A stretch of DNA of 29,042 nucleotides from a virus. The translations under genes and the position numbers were made by a program. Shown here piece after piece: positions 1 through 6,959 of this stretch; the stretch's first letter is position 1, and every line of letters begins with the position of its first letter. Location of the stretch: positions 1 to 29,042 of the IMG/VR virus record IMGVR_UViG_3300025759_000488. One strand, written 5' to 3'. The notes beneath the pieces are model-generated. The model made no database searches. It was not told the origin of the DNA and worked only from the letters and a program-made list of their open reading frames with translations.

Positions 1-13
1 ATCCTAATCCCAT

Positions 14-49
14 ATCTGCCGAGCCAAAAAAAAATAAAATCTGCCGAGC
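14..49. repeat. Two 11-bp GC-rich direct repeats
   Basis: The 11-mer atctgccgagc occurs at 14-24 and 39-49, one period of 25 bp, separated by an A-rich tract. It is GC-rich in an otherwise very A/T-rich stretch and precedes the first gene. It could be a pair of regulator-binding sites, or the edge of a longer repeat array or terminal repeat that begins outside the window. Only two copies are visible, so its role is open. Confidence 0.5.
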
Positions 50-60
50 AAATTAAATTA

Positions 61-88
61 TTAATACTATTTACAATATTAATATAAT
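61..88 (+). promoter_or_regulatory. Possible sigma70-type promoter before first gene
   Basis: A perfect -10 TATAAT lies at 83-88, with a -35-like TTAATA (4 of 6) at 61-66 and a 16-bp spacer. It sits about 45 bases before the first start codon. The region is almost pure A/T, so a TATAAT by chance is quite likely; support is weak. Confidence 0.25.
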
Positions 89-133
89 ATGTTAAACTTG
101 GGATTATTCATACAAATAATACTGGAGAAATAC

Positions 134-622
134 ATGAACATATTCTTTATAGACAAATGCCCTGTTATGTCAGCTATGCAATTATGTGACAAACACGTTG
201 TTAAGATGGTACTGGAGACTGCCCAGATGTGTAGTACTGCTATACATGAATGGTGCTTTGGTGATGAGCCTATTCTAGATAACATATACAAGTCTGCCTA
301 CAAGAACCATCCTATGACTGTATGGGTACGAGAGAATGATGCTAACATGATGTGGGCTGTATTGCATGGACTATCTATAGGTAGGGAGTACAAGTATAGA
401 TACGGTAAGGATCACAAGAGTACTGCTATACTAGAGAATATCTCACAGTATATGTTCCATGACAACTTTGATGAGGACTATACATTACATACAGAACCAC
501 CACAATGTATGCCTGATGAGCATAAAAGACTTGACTATGTAGATGCTTATCGTGCATACTACAGAACAGACAAAGCACACATACTTAATTGGACAAATAG
601 ACCACAACCAGACTGGATATGA
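134..622 (+). CDS. Conserved phage protein of unknown function
   Basis: A 162-residue soluble protein. The start is taken at ATG 134 because GGAG lies seven bases upstream; a longer frame from 89 lacks such a site. The protein begins MNIFFIDKCP and carries DKHVVKMVLE, then KNHPMTVWVRE, YRYGKDHK, PPQCMPDEHKR and AYRAYYRTDKAH. This order of motifs recurs, as I remember it, in many marine phage proteins of similar length that are mostly unnamed. The conserved His, Asp, Trp and Arg residues suggest an enzyme or nucleic-acid-binding protein, but no function can be assigned. It is followed one base later by the Mom-like gene and is probably co-transcribed with it. Confidence 0.85.
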   Translation: MNIFFIDKCPVMSAMQLCDKHVVKMVLETAQMCSTAIHEWCFGDEPILDNIYKSAYKNHPMTVWVRENDANMMWAVLHGLSIGREYKYRYGKDHKSTAILENISQYMFHDNFDEDYTLHTEPPQCMPDEHKRLDYVDAYRAYYRTDKAHILNWTNRPQPDWI

Positions 623-623
623 A

Positions 624-1196
624 ATGCAACATATGTATGAAGTAGTACAGATACCATACGAGGCTACAAAGGATTGGATATTAAATATACATTATGCTAA
701 ACGTATGCCATCAATCAGTTATGCATATGGTCTGTATCGTTATGATGAGATGGTAGGCATGGTATCTTATGGTAGCCCTGCTTCACCATCACTGTGCAAA
801 GGTATCTGTGGTGAGGAGCATAAGTCTGATGTCATCGAGTTGAATAGGTTGGTACTCAAAGATAACCTACCCAACGAGGCATCGTTCTTAGTGTCTAAGT
901 CATTGAAACTATTACCTAAACCCAAGGTAGTTGTATCATATGCCGACACTGCCCAAGACCATGCAGGTATCATTTACCAAGCCACTAACTTCCTGTTTAC
1001 TGGTACAACTAAACCTAGAACAGATATAGCTGGTAAGGATGGTAAACATTCTAGACACCATCTAGGTGACAAAACTAATAGAATTAATCGTAGTGCAAAG
1101 CATCGTTATGTATATTTTATTGGTACTAAAAAAGAAAAAAAGATATTGCGTAATGCTTTACGTTATGATATAAAAGATCAGTACCCAAAGTACTAA
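624..1196 (+). CDS. Mom-like adenine modification protein
   Basis: A 190-residue protein resembling the Mom family (phage Mu Mom, a GNAT-fold enzyme that converts N6 of adenine in DNA to a carbamoylmethyl derivative and so blocks many restriction enzymes). Visible family features are VIELNRLVL, then a run of SYADTAQDHAGIIYQATNF followed by TGTT, and a basic Lys/Arg-rich C-terminal third (HSRHHLGDKTNRINRSAKHR) suited to DNA contact. ATG 624 is chosen as start because it follows the previous stop by one base; the frame extends upstream, but only inside the preceding gene. No strong ribosome site is seen, so translation is probably coupled to the preceding gene. The assignment rests on motif recall, not a search. 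Confidence 0.72.
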   Translation: MQHMYEVVQIPYEATKDWILNIHYAKRMPSISYAYGLYRYDEMVGMVSYGSPASPSLCKGICGEEHKSDVIELNRLVLKDNLPNEASFLVSKSLKLLPKPKVVVSYADTAQDHAGIIYQATNFLFTGTTKPRTDIAGKDGKHSRHHLGDKTNRINRSAKHRYVYFIGTKKEKKILRNALRYDIKDQYPKY

Positions 1197-1238
1197 ATGC
1201 TTATGACTTCCTATATTAGGAGAGGAGAGATTAATACT

Positions 1239-1397
1239 ATGATTAACACTGCAATAACTTTCTACTTGTTTATCGCATTACTTGGTGTTACAGTAATTGC
1301 AATAGCATGGATAATGTTCTTGACACAAAGATTAAATAAGTTATCATCCACATTAAGAGAAGTTTTAATTAATTATTCAAAGGAGAATAAAGAATGA
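1239..1397 (+). CDS. Small single-pass membrane protein
   Basis: A 52-residue protein with one hydrophobic helix (about residues 6-27, TFYLFIALLGVTVIAIAWIM) followed by a polar Lys/Glu-rich tail. The start at ATG 1239 follows a strong ribosome site (AGGAGAGGAG). Its stop overlaps the start of the DUF932-like gene (ATGA-type overlap). No family is recognised; it could be an inner-membrane host-takeover factor or a spanin/holin-like accessory, but nothing in the sequence decides this. Confidence 0.7.
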   Translation: MINTAITFYLFIALLGVTVIAIAWIMFLTQRLNKLSSTLREVLINYSKENKE

Positions 1398-2242
1398 ATG
1401 TACTAGAAAATTTTGGTGATGCAGACTTTGATATAGACTTTGCTCCACTAGAAAGGTTTCCAGAACGTAAGTATGTTATTCGTACTGATACTGATGAGGC
1501 TATCGGTGTTGTCGGTAAGGACTTTGGTGGTGTTAGTCATCCTCAGTTCTTTGGACAAATACGAGAGGCATGGGCTGAAGAGTTAGGGTTCACACATGAT
1601 GACTTCTATGACTCAGTAGCATTGGAGAATGATATCAGTATTGATACCAAGGTATCTCGTAATGGTGCTTGGGCATTGGAGAAGGTAGTCTTCAACAATC
1701 ACAAGGCTACTGTCGAGACAAACAGACACACTACTGAAACTGCTCTGTCTCTGTATGCATGGCATGGTGTTGATGGATCTACATCTAACAATGTGATCAG
1801 TGGTGCTATTGATTTCTTCTGCACTAATGGTATGGTTACTGGTGACTACAGTAAGATACGCAAGAAGAATACTAGGCACTTTGATATGGGTCGTATCACT
1901 CACGAGATGGAAGGTATCTATGATCGTTGGGTAGATCACAACGCATGGTGTCAGAAGTTAGCAGAGAAAGATGTATCTGTTAATGCACTCAAGACTGCTC
2001 TTGAAGACATATTACCAGAGAGAGCATCTAAGAATATGCTTAACTCTGTACTTGATGAGTTCAGTGTAAGAGGTGCAAACGCATGGGCTGTATACTCTGC
2101 ATTCACTCAGTATGCTTCACATGAGGATCGTTTCGGCTTTCGACAGACTGCTAATGACAATACTCTGGAGCGTCAGTTCAAGCGTAATGAAGATGTAGCG
2201 AAATGGATTGAGCATCCTGCTTTTCTAAAATTGGTTGCATAA
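1394..2242 (+). CDS. DUF932-like phage protein
   Basis: A 282-residue acidic soluble protein resembling the DUF932 / phage-plasmid-like family: an N-terminal region with RTDTDEAIGVVGKDF, a middle with GSTSNNVISGAIDFFCTNGM, and a helical C-terminal half. Members are common in large and marine phages and plasmids next to replication genes; their biochemical role is not settled to my knowledge. The start overlaps the upstream small gene by four bases, with GGAG in the right place. The stop shares one base with the next small gene (TAATG), indicating coupled translation. Confidence 0.75.
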   Translation: MNVLENFGDADFDIDFAPLERFPERKYVIRTDTDEAIGVVGKDFGGVSHPQFFGQIREAWAEELGFTHDDFYDSVALENDISIDTKVSRNGAWALEKVVFNNHKATVETNRHTTETALSLYAWHGVDGSTSNNVISGAIDFFCTNGMVTGDYSKIRKKNTRHFDMGRITHEMEGIYDRWVDHNAWCQKLAEKDVSVNALKTALEDILPERASKNMLNSVLDEFSVRGANAWAVYSAFTQYASHEDRFGFRQTANDNTLERQFKRNEDVAKWIEHPAFLKLVA

Positions 2243-2421
2243 TGAGAGTACTGAAGCGTAAAATAAAAGTCTTTGAGGATCTTGACAATCAGATCCTTGA
2301 AGACTATATTAGAGATATATACAATGATGTTAAACAAAATGAGGATAAAGACAATGCAGAAATCATCCAAGGCTTTGAAGCAATCAAAAAAGAGGAACTT
2401 GATGGCGATAGCTTTAGCTGA
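2242..2421 (+). CDS. Small acidic hypothetical protein
   Basis: A 59-residue frame starting MRVLKRKIKV and ending ELDGDSFS. The start overlaps the stop of the DUF932-like gene as TAATG, the same coupling used at several other junctions here. It is charged and likely helical (many Glu, Asp, Lys, Ile). The next gene begins inside it in another frame, 20 bases before its stop. No family is recognised. The arrangement and codon pattern favour it over the 80-codon alternative frame in the same interval, which lacks an SD until position 2402. Confidence 0.6.
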   Translation: MRVLKRKIKVFEDLDNQILEDYIRDIYNDVKQNEDKDNAEIIQGFEAIKKEELDGDSFS

Positions 2422-2515
2422 TCCATTATTCCATAAACGAGTAATTGAGAATAAAAGACGTAAAAAACTATTAGCTAAACGAACTAAACGAGAACTGATG
2501 AAAGGTGTTATATAA
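2402..2515 (+). CDS. Small basic protein
   Basis: A 37-residue Lys/Arg-rich protein beginning MAIALADPLFHKRV, followed by a run of basic residues (NKRRKKLLAKRTKRE). AGAGGA five bases before ATG 2402 sets this start; the same frame is open from 2273 but without a ribosome site there. Short proteins with an ALADP-x-[FY]-x-x-RV start and a basic tail recur in marine phages, as I remember. Its charge suggests binding to nucleic acid, possibly non-specific; function unknown. The stop overlaps the next start as TAATG. Confidence 0.62.
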   Translation: MAIALADPLFHKRVIENKRRKKLLAKRTKRELMKGVI

Positions 2516-2709
2516 TGCCTATAAGTGATGACGATTATGACCATGTCCAAGCAATAGCGATCTGTCACTCTGATTGGAGTCCAAAAACAGCAGCTAAAGT
2601 AGCTAGAGTCATGGGTTTTACTGAGTTTGATCAATACAAAGCAGTTTATCGTGCAGGTAAAAGGGCAATAGAAACATATACACATAAAGGGAAGGTGTGG
2701 GATGATTGA
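2515..2709 (+). CDS. Small hypothetical protein, possible helix-turn-helix
   Basis: A 64-residue protein beginning MPISDDDYDHVQ. The central part, WSPKTAAKVARVMGF, followed by a second helix (EFDQYKAVYRAGKRA), has the look of a compact helical DNA-binding unit, but this is only a pattern impression. It is coupled to its neighbours on both sides: a TAATG overlap upstream, and an 8-base overlap with the primase gene downstream. A role in replication initiation or regulation would suit the location; no family is recognised. Confidence 0.65.
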   Translation: MPISDDDYDHVQAIAICHSDWSPKTAAKVARVMGFTEFDQYKAVYRAGKRAIETYTHKGKVWDD

Positions 2710-3466
2710 GTTACCTGACTTTGACGAGATAGATGACAATCAAGGCATAAGAATTAATTGTCCTAGTTGTGGTGGGTATGGTACATTTACTGCTACTAGA
2801 GTTGATGGAAGTATTCTGTATAACTGTTACAAAGCAGGATGTTCTGTGTCTGGTAAGAAAGATGTTGTGGGATCAAGCAAGTATGTTAGAGAAAAATCTA
2901 TCATACCTGCCGAAACAGATAAGTATAAGTTTGAGATACCAGAACATTTTTCTGTTTACTTCCCAAATAAAATGGTAAATTATTGTGTACGAAATAATAT
3001 TGATACTAATAAAGTACAGTTATACTATGATGTTAAGTTAGACAGAGCAGTATTTCCGATCTTCATGGCACAACCATCTAACTTTAACGTTCCTACTATT
3101 TGGAGAAATAAAGTGGTTGATGCTGTTGGTAGAACGCTAGGAGGATCTTGGAGTAAATGGCATAGGTATGGTAACTCAGGTTTACCTTTTATTTGTGGTA
3201 ATAGTGAGACTTGTTATGTCGTTGAAGACTGTGCTTCTGCTGTAGCTGTATCGCAGTATGGCACTGGACTTGCATTGCTAGGTACAAATTTATCTGATTC
3301 AATACTTGACATTGTGGTAAACTATCCTTATGTTATAGTATGTCTTGATAAAGACGCATCTGCCAAGGCAATACAAATGAAAAATAGAATTGGACAATTT
3401 ACCAAAGCTGAAGTAAGATTACTTGATGTTGACCCTAAAGAGAAACCAGAAGGAGTATTAGAATGA
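2702..3466 (+). CDS. DNA primase (zinc ribbon plus Toprim)
   Basis: A 254-residue protein with the layout of the primase half of T7 gp4. An N-terminal zinc ribbon has C20-x2-C23 and C42-x4-C47, which would recognise the priming site. A Toprim fold follows, with the acidic VVEDCASA motif near residues 173-180 and the DxD-type motif CLDKD near 214-218, which bind catalytic metal. It would lay down short RNA primers for the lagging strand. In T7 the primase and helicase are one protein; here the helicase is a separate gene just downstream with only the methyltransferase between them. The start follows an AAGGTG-like site inside the previous gene, and the stop overlaps the next start by four bases. 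Confidence 0.85.
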   Translation: MIELPDFDEIDDNQGIRINCPSCGGYGTFTATRVDGSILYNCYKAGCSVSGKKDVVGSSKYVREKSIIPAETDKYKFEIPEHFSVYFPNKMVNYCVRNNIDTNKVQLYYDVKLDRAVFPIFMAQPSNFNVPTIWRNKVVDAVGRTLGGSWSKWHRYGNSGLPFICGNSETCYVVEDCASAVAVSQYGTGLALLGTNLSDSILDIVVNYPYVIVCLDKDASAKAIQMKNRIGQFTKAEVRLLDVDPKEKPEGVLE

Positions 3467-4014
3467 CTACATACAATAGAGCCTTTTCAATGCCTAACAG
3501 TCAAACCTTTAGCATGAAACCTATTAAAGAGTTTGTGGAACATTGGATTGGTTTAGCATATTCTGCTGAAGATAGAAATAATCCAATTGTTGTAGATCCC
3601 TTTGCTAGAGATAGTAAGTATGGTACAATAACTAATGATATAAATACTATTACAGATGCTCATTATCATATGAAAGCTGATGATTTTCTGGATATGTTGT
3701 TGGATGATGGAGTACAAGCTGACGTTGTGTTATATGATCCACCATACAGTCCAAGACAGATCAGTGAGTGCTACAGTGCTAGTGGTATAAAGACTACGCA
3801 ACAAGATACACAGAGTAGTTTCTATACTAAAATAAAAGATCGTATTAGACCTCTTGTCAAACCTGATGGTATTGTGCTATCCTTTGGATGGAACTCTATG
3901 GGAGTTGGTAAGAAGTTTGGTAACTATGAAGAAATACTATTGGTAACTCATGGTGGAGCGCATAACGATACAATATGTGTTGCACAAAGAAAGGATACAA
4001 ACGAATATGTCTAA
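3463..4014 (+). CDS. DNA adenine methyltransferase-like protein (DPPY motif)
   Basis: A 183-residue protein with the catalytic motif DPPY (in VVLYDPPYSPRQ, about residues 87-98) typical of amino-methyltransferases that act on N6 of adenine. An upstream VVDPFARDS segment (about residues 43-51) resembles the S-adenosylmethionine loop that usually reads DPFxGxG; here the two Gly positions are Arg and Ser, so SAM binding may be altered. It is short for a sequence-specific enzyme and has no obvious target-recognition domain. Its position between primase and helicase is that of a replication-coupled modification gene. Together with the Mom-like gene it suggests modification of phage DNA against restriction; activity is not proven. 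Confidence 0.75.
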   Translation: MTTYNRAFSMPNSQTFSMKPIKEFVEHWIGLAYSAEDRNNPIVVDPFARDSKYGTITNDINTITDAHYHMKADDFLDMLLDDGVQADVVLYDPPYSPRQISECYSASGIKTTQQDTQSSFYTKIKDRIRPLVKPDGIVLSFGWNSMGVGKKFGNYEEILLVTHGGAHNDTICVAQRKDTNEYV

Positions 4015-5218
4015 TGATTTATTAGGACTATTTCTATCTCATAACTTCTATGAGAAGAACAGACACTTGATCGCAATGGACTTCTTTGAGAATGAAGCCA
4101 AGAAGATCTGGCGTAGCATTGAGTTAGGTCATGCAAGATATGGGCGTGACTTGACCCCTGCTGAAGTGGAGCAGGTATTGTTCAGTGAGTTTAGGACTAT
4201 GACAAGTAGCCAGAAACAAGCTATGATGATGCTGACTAGAACATTGTCAAATGATATCGGTGAGGATGTTGCAGAAGATGTTCTCAGAGATCAGTTTAAA
4301 GTTTACTTTGGTAGACAATTAGCTGATCTTGGTATCAAGATGATGGACAACAAGGTGAATGACCTGACCAAGGTCAATGAATTACTGGGTAAGTACGAAC
4401 AGAACTTCATGCCCAAAGAAACTATACAGGAGATTAAACATGATGTCGCATCTTTATTGCACTCTACTAAAGATGTATCCAAGTACAAATGGAACCTCAA
4501 AGGACTCAGGGAAATCTGTGCAGGTATCGGACCCTCGACCTTCTCTGCTGTCTTTGCTCTTGTCGAAACTGGCAAGACTGCATTCCTGATATCTACATTG
4601 TTTGGGCCAGATGGTTTCTTGAACCAAGGTGCAAAGGTAATGATACTAGGTAATGAGGAGCCTGTCGAGCGTACTGCACTGAGAGCAGTTAGTTCGTTCA
4701 CTGGCATGACTGACAAAGAGATTGCTAATGATACTATTACTGCACACAATCAATGGGATGTATATTCTAGTCAGTGTGTGTTCTTGAATACTGATGAGGT
4801 ATCCTCGATGGAGGAACTGGATCAGTTACTAGCCAAGCACAAGCCTGATGTACTAGGCATTGATCAGCTAGATAAGATGCAAGTCGGAGGTAATCATGCC
4901 AGAGATGACATACGTTTGGGTGAGATCTATCGTACTGCTAGGACGTTATCCAAGAAGCATCAGTGTGCAATCATTGGTGTATCTCAGGCTAATGCCGAAG
5001 CAGATGGTAGAACTGTGCTACGCTTCACTCAAATGGCAGGAGCAAGGGTAGGTAAAGCTGCCGAAGCAGATCTTATTATTGGTATAGGTAAAGAGACTGA
5101 GGAAGGTGGTTCAGACAATGGACTCAGACATATCTATGTCAGTAAGAATAAGCTAGGTGGTAAACATGGTACTTGTACTACTGTGATTAAGCCAGAGGTA
5201 TCCAGATATGTCGATTAG
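4007..5218 (+). CDS. Replicative DNA helicase (DnaB / T7 gp4 type)
   Basis: A 403-residue protein with an N-terminal helical domain and a C-terminal RecA-like motor. Walker A is ALVETGKTAF (Lys190 and Thr191), with Ala where most P-loops have Gly, as in the xPETGKT form of phage helicases. The segment KVMILGNEEP follows as the H1a-type motif, and Walker B is DVLGIDQLDK (Asp286). IIGVSQANAE is the sensor region, and RLGEIYRTARTLSK the helix before it. It would unwind DNA as a ring at the fork together with the primase encoded upstream. ATG 4007 lies eight bases inside the methyltransferase end, with AAAGGA 11 bases upstream; the longer frame from 3950 lacks such a site. Confidence 0.87.
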   Translation: MSNDLLGLFLSHNFYEKNRHLIAMDFFENEAKKIWRSIELGHARYGRDLTPAEVEQVLFSEFRTMTSSQKQAMMMLTRTLSNDIGEDVAEDVLRDQFKVYFGRQLADLGIKMMDNKVNDLTKVNELLGKYEQNFMPKETIQEIKHDVASLLHSTKDVSKYKWNLKGLREICAGIGPSTFSAVFALVETGKTAFLISTLFGPDGFLNQGAKVMILGNEEPVERTALRAVSSFTGMTDKEIANDTITAHNQWDVYSSQCVFLNTDEVSSMEELDQLLAKHKPDVLGIDQLDKMQVGGNHARDDIRLGEIYRTARTLSKKHQCAIIGVSQANAEADGRTVLRFTQMAGARVGKAAEADLIIGIGKETEEGGSDNGLRHIYVSKNKLGGKHGTCTTVIKPEVSRYVD

Positions 5219-5375
5219 TACTGGATATCCTCATGCTACCTTCAATGATATGAAGAGTTGTCTTCACCCCGATCCTGACATTACTTGCCTTGATTGTGAT
5301 TGTTGGAAGATAAACCCTTTTCAAGAAAATATGGAGGAACCTAAAAAAGAACTTGACAAACTGATTATTATATGA
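5208..5375 (+). CDS. Small Cys-rich hypothetical protein
   Basis: A 55-residue frame starting at ATG 5208, inside the helicase end, with GAGG upstream. It begins MSISTGYPHATFNDMKSC, then has a CLDCDCW cluster (four Cys between residues 18 and 32) and a Lys/Glu tail. The Cys spacing could bind one zinc ion together with His20. It fills most of the 205-base gap before the SleB gene. No family is recognised. Overlap with the upstream gene and a plausible start support it, but it is short. Confidence 0.5.
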   Translation: MSISTGYPHATFNDMKSCLHPDPDITCLDCDCWKINPFQENMEEPKKELDKLIII

Positions 5376-5382
5376 TATTGAA

Positions 5383-5404
5383 GTATTCCCCTTCGGGGGG
5401 ATAC
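5383..5404 (+). promoter_or_regulatory. UUCG-capped stem-loop before SleB gene
   Basis: Bases 5383-5391 pair with 5396-5404 in a nine-pair stem (one T-G wobble) closed by C-TTCG-G, an exceptionally stable RNA tetraloop. No U-tract follows, so it is not a standard intrinsic terminator. It ends eight bases before the AGGAGG ribosome site at 5412-5417 and 20 bases before the start codon. It may stabilise or define the 5' end of a processed mRNA, or stop exonucleases coming from the 3' side. Confidence 0.7.
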
Positions 5405-5423
5405 ATTACCTAGGAGGTATAAT

Positions 5424-5831
5424 ATGCTTGAAGGATTAGCTTGTTTAGCACTTAATATATATCATGAAGCTAGAGATCAACCAATAGAAGGTCAGGTAGC
5501 TGTAGCTCAAGTAGTAATGGAAAGAGTAAAGAGTAATAAATATCCTAACAGTATCTGTGAAGTGGTAATGCAAGGTCCAACATACTCGTGGTCTATTAAT
5601 TATCCTATTAAACATAGATGCCAATTCAGTTGGTACTGTGATGGATTAAGTGACAGACCTAAAGATATGACTGCATATTTAAATTCAGTAGATGTTGCAG
5701 AAAAGACTTTACATGGACTGAAAGATGTGGTAAAAGGATCTATGTACTACCATAGTGTAAAAGTAAAACCTTGGTGGGCAAAGTACAAGATAAGAGTGAG
5801 ACAAATTGGTGATCACATATTTTATAAGTGA
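5424..5831 (+). CDS. SleB/CwlJ-type cell wall hydrolase
   Basis: A 135-residue enzyme of the Hydrolase_2 (SleB/CwlJ) family, which cleaves peptidoglycan glycan strands. The signature NIYHEARDQPIEGQVAVAQV holds the likely catalytic Glu15, followed by VMERVKSNKYPNSICEVV, CQFSWYCDG and a C-terminal SMYYHSVKVKPWW. These match the family order. No signal peptide is present, so it either needs a holin or acts from within the virion or after lysis begins. The ribosome site AGGAGG is ideal and lies just after a stable hairpin. The gene stands in the early block, far from the GH24 endolysin and holin of the late block, so the phage carries two wall-degrading enzymes. Confidence 0.87.
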   Translation: MLEGLACLALNIYHEARDQPIEGQVAVAQVVMERVKSNKYPNSICEVVMQGPTYSWSINYPIKHRCQFSWYCDGLSDRPKDMTAYLNSVDVAEKTLHGLKDVVKGSMYYHSVKVKPWWAKYKIRVRQIGDHIFYK

Positions 5832-5843
5832 AGGAGATAATAT

Positions 5844-6881
5844 ATGAAAACAACTATACTAACACTACTACTAACATATTTTGTTGCATCTACATCAATG
5901 GGTTTAGCAGAAGATCGTAATCAAATAAGAGTAGTAGGTTCATCTACAGTATATCCATTTGCAACTACAGTTGCTGAGAACTTTGGTAAGCAAACTAAAT
6001 ACAAGACTCCTGTTATTGAAAGCACTGGATCTGGAGGAGGAATGAAGATATTCTGTTCTGGTATGGATCTAAGATATGCTGATGTAACGAATGCATCTAG
6101 GCGTATGAAGAAGAAAGAATATAACAAGTGTATGAATAATGGAGTTAGAAATATATTAGAAGTAAAGGTTGGGTATGACGGTATAGTTCTAGCTAACAGT
6201 AAAAAAGCTAAAAAGTTTAGTATGTCTTTGAAAGATGTCTTCCTTGCACTAGCAAAGGATATACCTACAGAAGATGGTAAAACTATACCCAATCCATATA
6301 GAACATGGAAGCAAGTAAATCCTATGTTACCTGCTACAAAGATAGAAGTACTAGGCCCACCACCAACGTCAGGAACACGAGATGCTTTCGTTGAGTTGGC
6401 TATGGAAGGTGGGTGCAAAACTTTTAAGTGGGTTAAGGCAATGAAGAAGACAGACAAGAAAGCCTATAAATCTTTGTGTCATACTATACGAGAGGATGGT
6501 GTGTACATAGAAGCAGGAGAGAATGACAACATGATTGTTCATAAACTTGTAACAAACAAAAATATATTAGGTATCTTTGGTTTTAGTTTTTTAGACACAA
6601 ACAGAGACAAAATACAAGGTAGTATAATTCAAGGCAACAAACCTACCTTTGATAACATTGCTACTGGCAAGTACCCTGTATCAAGACCCTTGTACTTCTA
6701 TGTTAAAAAGAATAATATGGGTATCATTGGAGGACTACGAGAGTATGTAGAAATGTTTACCTCTGACAAAGCATCTGGTCCTGAAGGTTATCTTACTGAT
6801 AAAGGATTGATACCTCTAGGTGATGTTGAACGTAGCAAAAGAAGTAAAGCTATGAAGACATTAGAAAACTTGGTGATGTAA
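5844..6881 (+). CDS. pstS: PstS-like periplasmic phosphate-binding protein
   Basis: A 345-residue homologue of PstS, the substrate-binding component of the high-affinity phosphate ABC transporter. A signal peptide (about residues 1-22, hydrophobic core ILTLLLTYFVAS) should send it to the periplasm. Ligand-binding segments are present: VVGSSTVYPF near the mature N terminus, ESTGSGGGMKIFCSG, ADVTNASRR and GPPPTSGTRDAF. The sequence resembles alphaproteobacterial PstS as I remember it, implying capture from a host. There is no pstCAB here, so it would feed the host permease and raise phosphate uptake during infection. A ribosome site (AAGGAGA) precedes ATG 5844. Phosphate-acquisition genes are known auxiliary genes in marine cyanophages and pelagiphages. 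Confidence 0.9.
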   Translation: MKTTILTLLLTYFVASTSMGLAEDRNQIRVVGSSTVYPFATTVAENFGKQTKYKTPVIESTGSGGGMKIFCSGMDLRYADVTNASRRMKKKEYNKCMNNGVRNILEVKVGYDGIVLANSKKAKKFSMSLKDVFLALAKDIPTEDGKTIPNPYRTWKQVNPMLPATKIEVLGPPPTSGTRDAFVELAMEGGCKTFKWVKAMKKTDKKAYKSLCHTIREDGVYIEAGENDNMIVHKLVTNKNILGIFGFSFLDTNRDKIQGSIIQGNKPTFDNIATGKYPVSRPLYFYVKKNNMGIIGGLREYVEMFTSDKASGPEGYLTDKGLIPLGDVERSKRSKAMKTLENLVM

Positions 6882-6958
6882 TGGAATTACTTAATCATGC
6901 ATACATCATAGGAATATGTTTTATAACAGTTTTAATAATGCTATTTGCAGGAGAATAA
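6881..6958 (+). CDS. Tiny single-pass membrane peptide
   Basis: A 25-residue frame starting at ATG 6881, overlapping the pstS stop as TAATG, and ending one base before the polymerase start. Residues about 8-23 (YIIGICFITVLIMLFA) are one hydrophobic helix. The polymerase ribosome site (GCAGGAG) lies inside its last codons, so it may mainly serve translational coupling between pstS and the polymerase, or be a functional micro-protein. No family is recognised. Confidence 0.42.
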   Translation: MELLNHAYIIGICFITVLIMLFAGE

Positions 6959-6959
6959 T

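Noticed and set aside
2273-2401. Longer upstream part of the 37-residue basic gene
   Set aside because: The frame is open from 2273, but a ribosome site appears only before 2402, and the region is better explained by the coupled 59-codon frame.
2173-2739. A 188-codon - strand frame
   Set aside because: It is antisense to four overlapping + strand genes including the primase start; Phe/Ile/Cys-rich composition typical of a shadow frame.
5353-5381. TTGACA before the UUCG hairpin as promoter
   Set aside because: The best -10 (TATGAT) is only 12 bases away, and at 17 bases the -10 is TATTGA with three of six matches.
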